From contig JAQVMI010000162.1 in NCBI GenBank assembly GCA_028703735.1, positions 1 through 5,174 on the forward strand: DNA of 5,174 nucleotides. The letters are read 5' to 3'. The stretch comes from Candidatus Cloacimonadota bacterium. GTDB taxonomy: Bacteria > Cloacimonadota > Cloacimonadia > Cloacimonadales > Cloacimonadaceae. The notes below the pieces were generated by a model. That model did no database searches. It was not told the DNA's origin and saw only the letters and a program-made list of their open reading frames with translations. Numbering within the stretch: position 1 is the stretch's first letter; every line of letters begins with the position of its first letter. Position numbers and translations under genes: made by a program. Shown one piece after another: positions 4,718 to 5,174 of the stretch.

Positions 4718-4792
4718 ATGAATATAGGAACTTGCACATGCACACAGACCACAGCGAAAACGCTTACTACCATCAGTTCAGGCAGCAGCTAA
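4718..4792 (+). CDS. 24-codon ORF overlapping the start of the next gene (leader ORF or frameshift remnant)
   Basis: Begins MNIGTCTCTQTT, is Thr/Ser-rich, and stops with TAA at 4790-4792, inside the longer gene in another frame. The excellent ribosome-binding site argues that translation starts here. Two readings are possible. It may be a short upstream ORF that tunes translation of the gene at 4738. Or it may be the original start codon of that gene, separated from the body by an indel: the 20 nt between the two ATGs would need one more base or two fewer, and CACATGCACACA is slippage-prone. The peptide resembles nothing I know. Confidence 0.4.
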   Translation: MNIGTCTCTQTTAKTLTTISSGSS

Positions 4793-5174
4793 ATCAGTTC
4801 TGCCGTCACAAAGCCATCAACTACATCGATGCCATCTGGAATCTGCATGGCACCGCAATTGATCCCATCCGGTTGTATCACATATCCAGCAGCCCCGAGC
4901 CTGTTTATTTTGAACAAAACCTCAGCGGCTTCTATGTGCCGGATATCAACACCTACATCTGCAAACCCCCGGAACTGCCCATCCCTATGTGCGATGTAAC
5001 CACCATTCATCAGCTAAAGCTATATGCAATTAAGCTGATGGATGAACTGGCAGAGGCAAAATGCGGCAGCGATTATGCCCGGACAAGCGATATTAAGGAC
5101 GAAATGGAAAAGATCTCCGATTACCTTAAGCAGTGCCTTAACCCCCGCGGCAAGATAAAAATGGATAACAAGAT
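4738..5174 (+). CDS. Hypothetical protein, 3' end beyond the window
   Basis: An open frame of 145 codons runs off the right edge. In-frame stop TAA at 4714-4716 limits the start; ATG at 4738 has AGGA 8 nt upstream, and TTG at 4732 is an alternative. The protein begins MHTDHSENAYYHQF, has no signal peptide, and is rich in His, Tyr and Cys early (FCRHKAINYIDAIW, 21-34). A Pro-rich stretch CKPPELPIPMC (75-85) separates this from a charged helical region (90-131). LMDELAEAKCGSDYARTSDIKDEMEKISDYL followed by NPRGK (100-139) looks like the L..EL.EA....D..R...L..E...L...L...GG+ helical segment that I recall near the C-termini of some bacterial ATPases and regulators. That similarity is tentative and no function follows. 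It is divergent from the gene at 3197-3670. Confidence 0.65.
   Translation, partial: MHTDHSENAYYHQFRQQLNQFCRHKAINYIDAIWNLHGTAIDPIRLYHISSSPEPVYFEQNLSGFYVPDINTYICKPPELPIPMCDVTTIHQLKLYAIKLMDELAEAKCGSDYARTSDIKDEMEKISDYLKQCLNPRGKIKMDNK

Noticed and set aside
4789..5010. Minus-strand open frame of 73 codons
   Set aside because: Antisense to the right-edge gene, which has the better reading frame and start context.

Overview
The window looks like accessory, repeat-laden chromosome from an anaerobic environmental bacterium. The gene types and the many short GTCCC/GGGAC and CCTGGGG/CCCCAGG hairpins remind me of Candidatus Cloacimonadota (Cloacimonas-like) genomes. That assignment is from memory and tentative. 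No rRNA, tRNA, CRISPR array or transposase gene was seen.

Layout. Positions 1-279 hold no gene but carry several short palindromes and two copies of a 53-bp tandem repeat. Positions 280-2560 are a minus-strand two-gene unit. It reads a predicted outer lipoprotein with a remote serpin-like C-terminal half (1484-2560), then, after 22 bp, a divergent glycerate 2-kinase (GckA/MOFRL-type) homologue (280-1461). Positions 2561-3196 are intergenic and densely palindromic. They contain a REP-like hairpin, a 96-bp symmetric nested hairpin, another 20-bp hairpin, and a 199-bp MITE-like element with 14-bp perfect terminal inverted repeats and 8-bp target duplications. At the end is a clear intrinsic terminator for the next minus-strand gene, an unknown 157-residue protein (3197-3670).

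Positions 3671-4737 lack a convincing gene apart from a 24-codon mini-ORF that starts at 4718. They hold a mosaic of three hairpin repeat families (called B/A, C and D here). The order is B, B, B, C-D, C-D, C, B, B, then an orientation flip to four A units at an exact 53-bp spacing. B and A are the same repeat core on opposite strands. The A units at 4328-4423 match the left-edge copies at 131-226 in 92 of 96 positions, so near-identical direct repeats bracket about 4.1 kb and three genes. After a C-rich, G-poor stretch, a plus-strand gene of unknown function (4738 onward) runs off the right edge. Its strong ribosome-binding site serves the 24-codon ORF in another frame, which suggests either a leader ORF or a frameshift near the start.

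How the genes work together is unclear. The kinase would act in cytoplasmic glycerate/serine metabolism and the lipoprotein at the envelope, and only their adjacency and spacing link them. The most noteworthy parts are the MITE-like element, the mosaic repeat array with its orientation switch, the serpin-like lipoprotein, and the altered signature motifs of the kinase.
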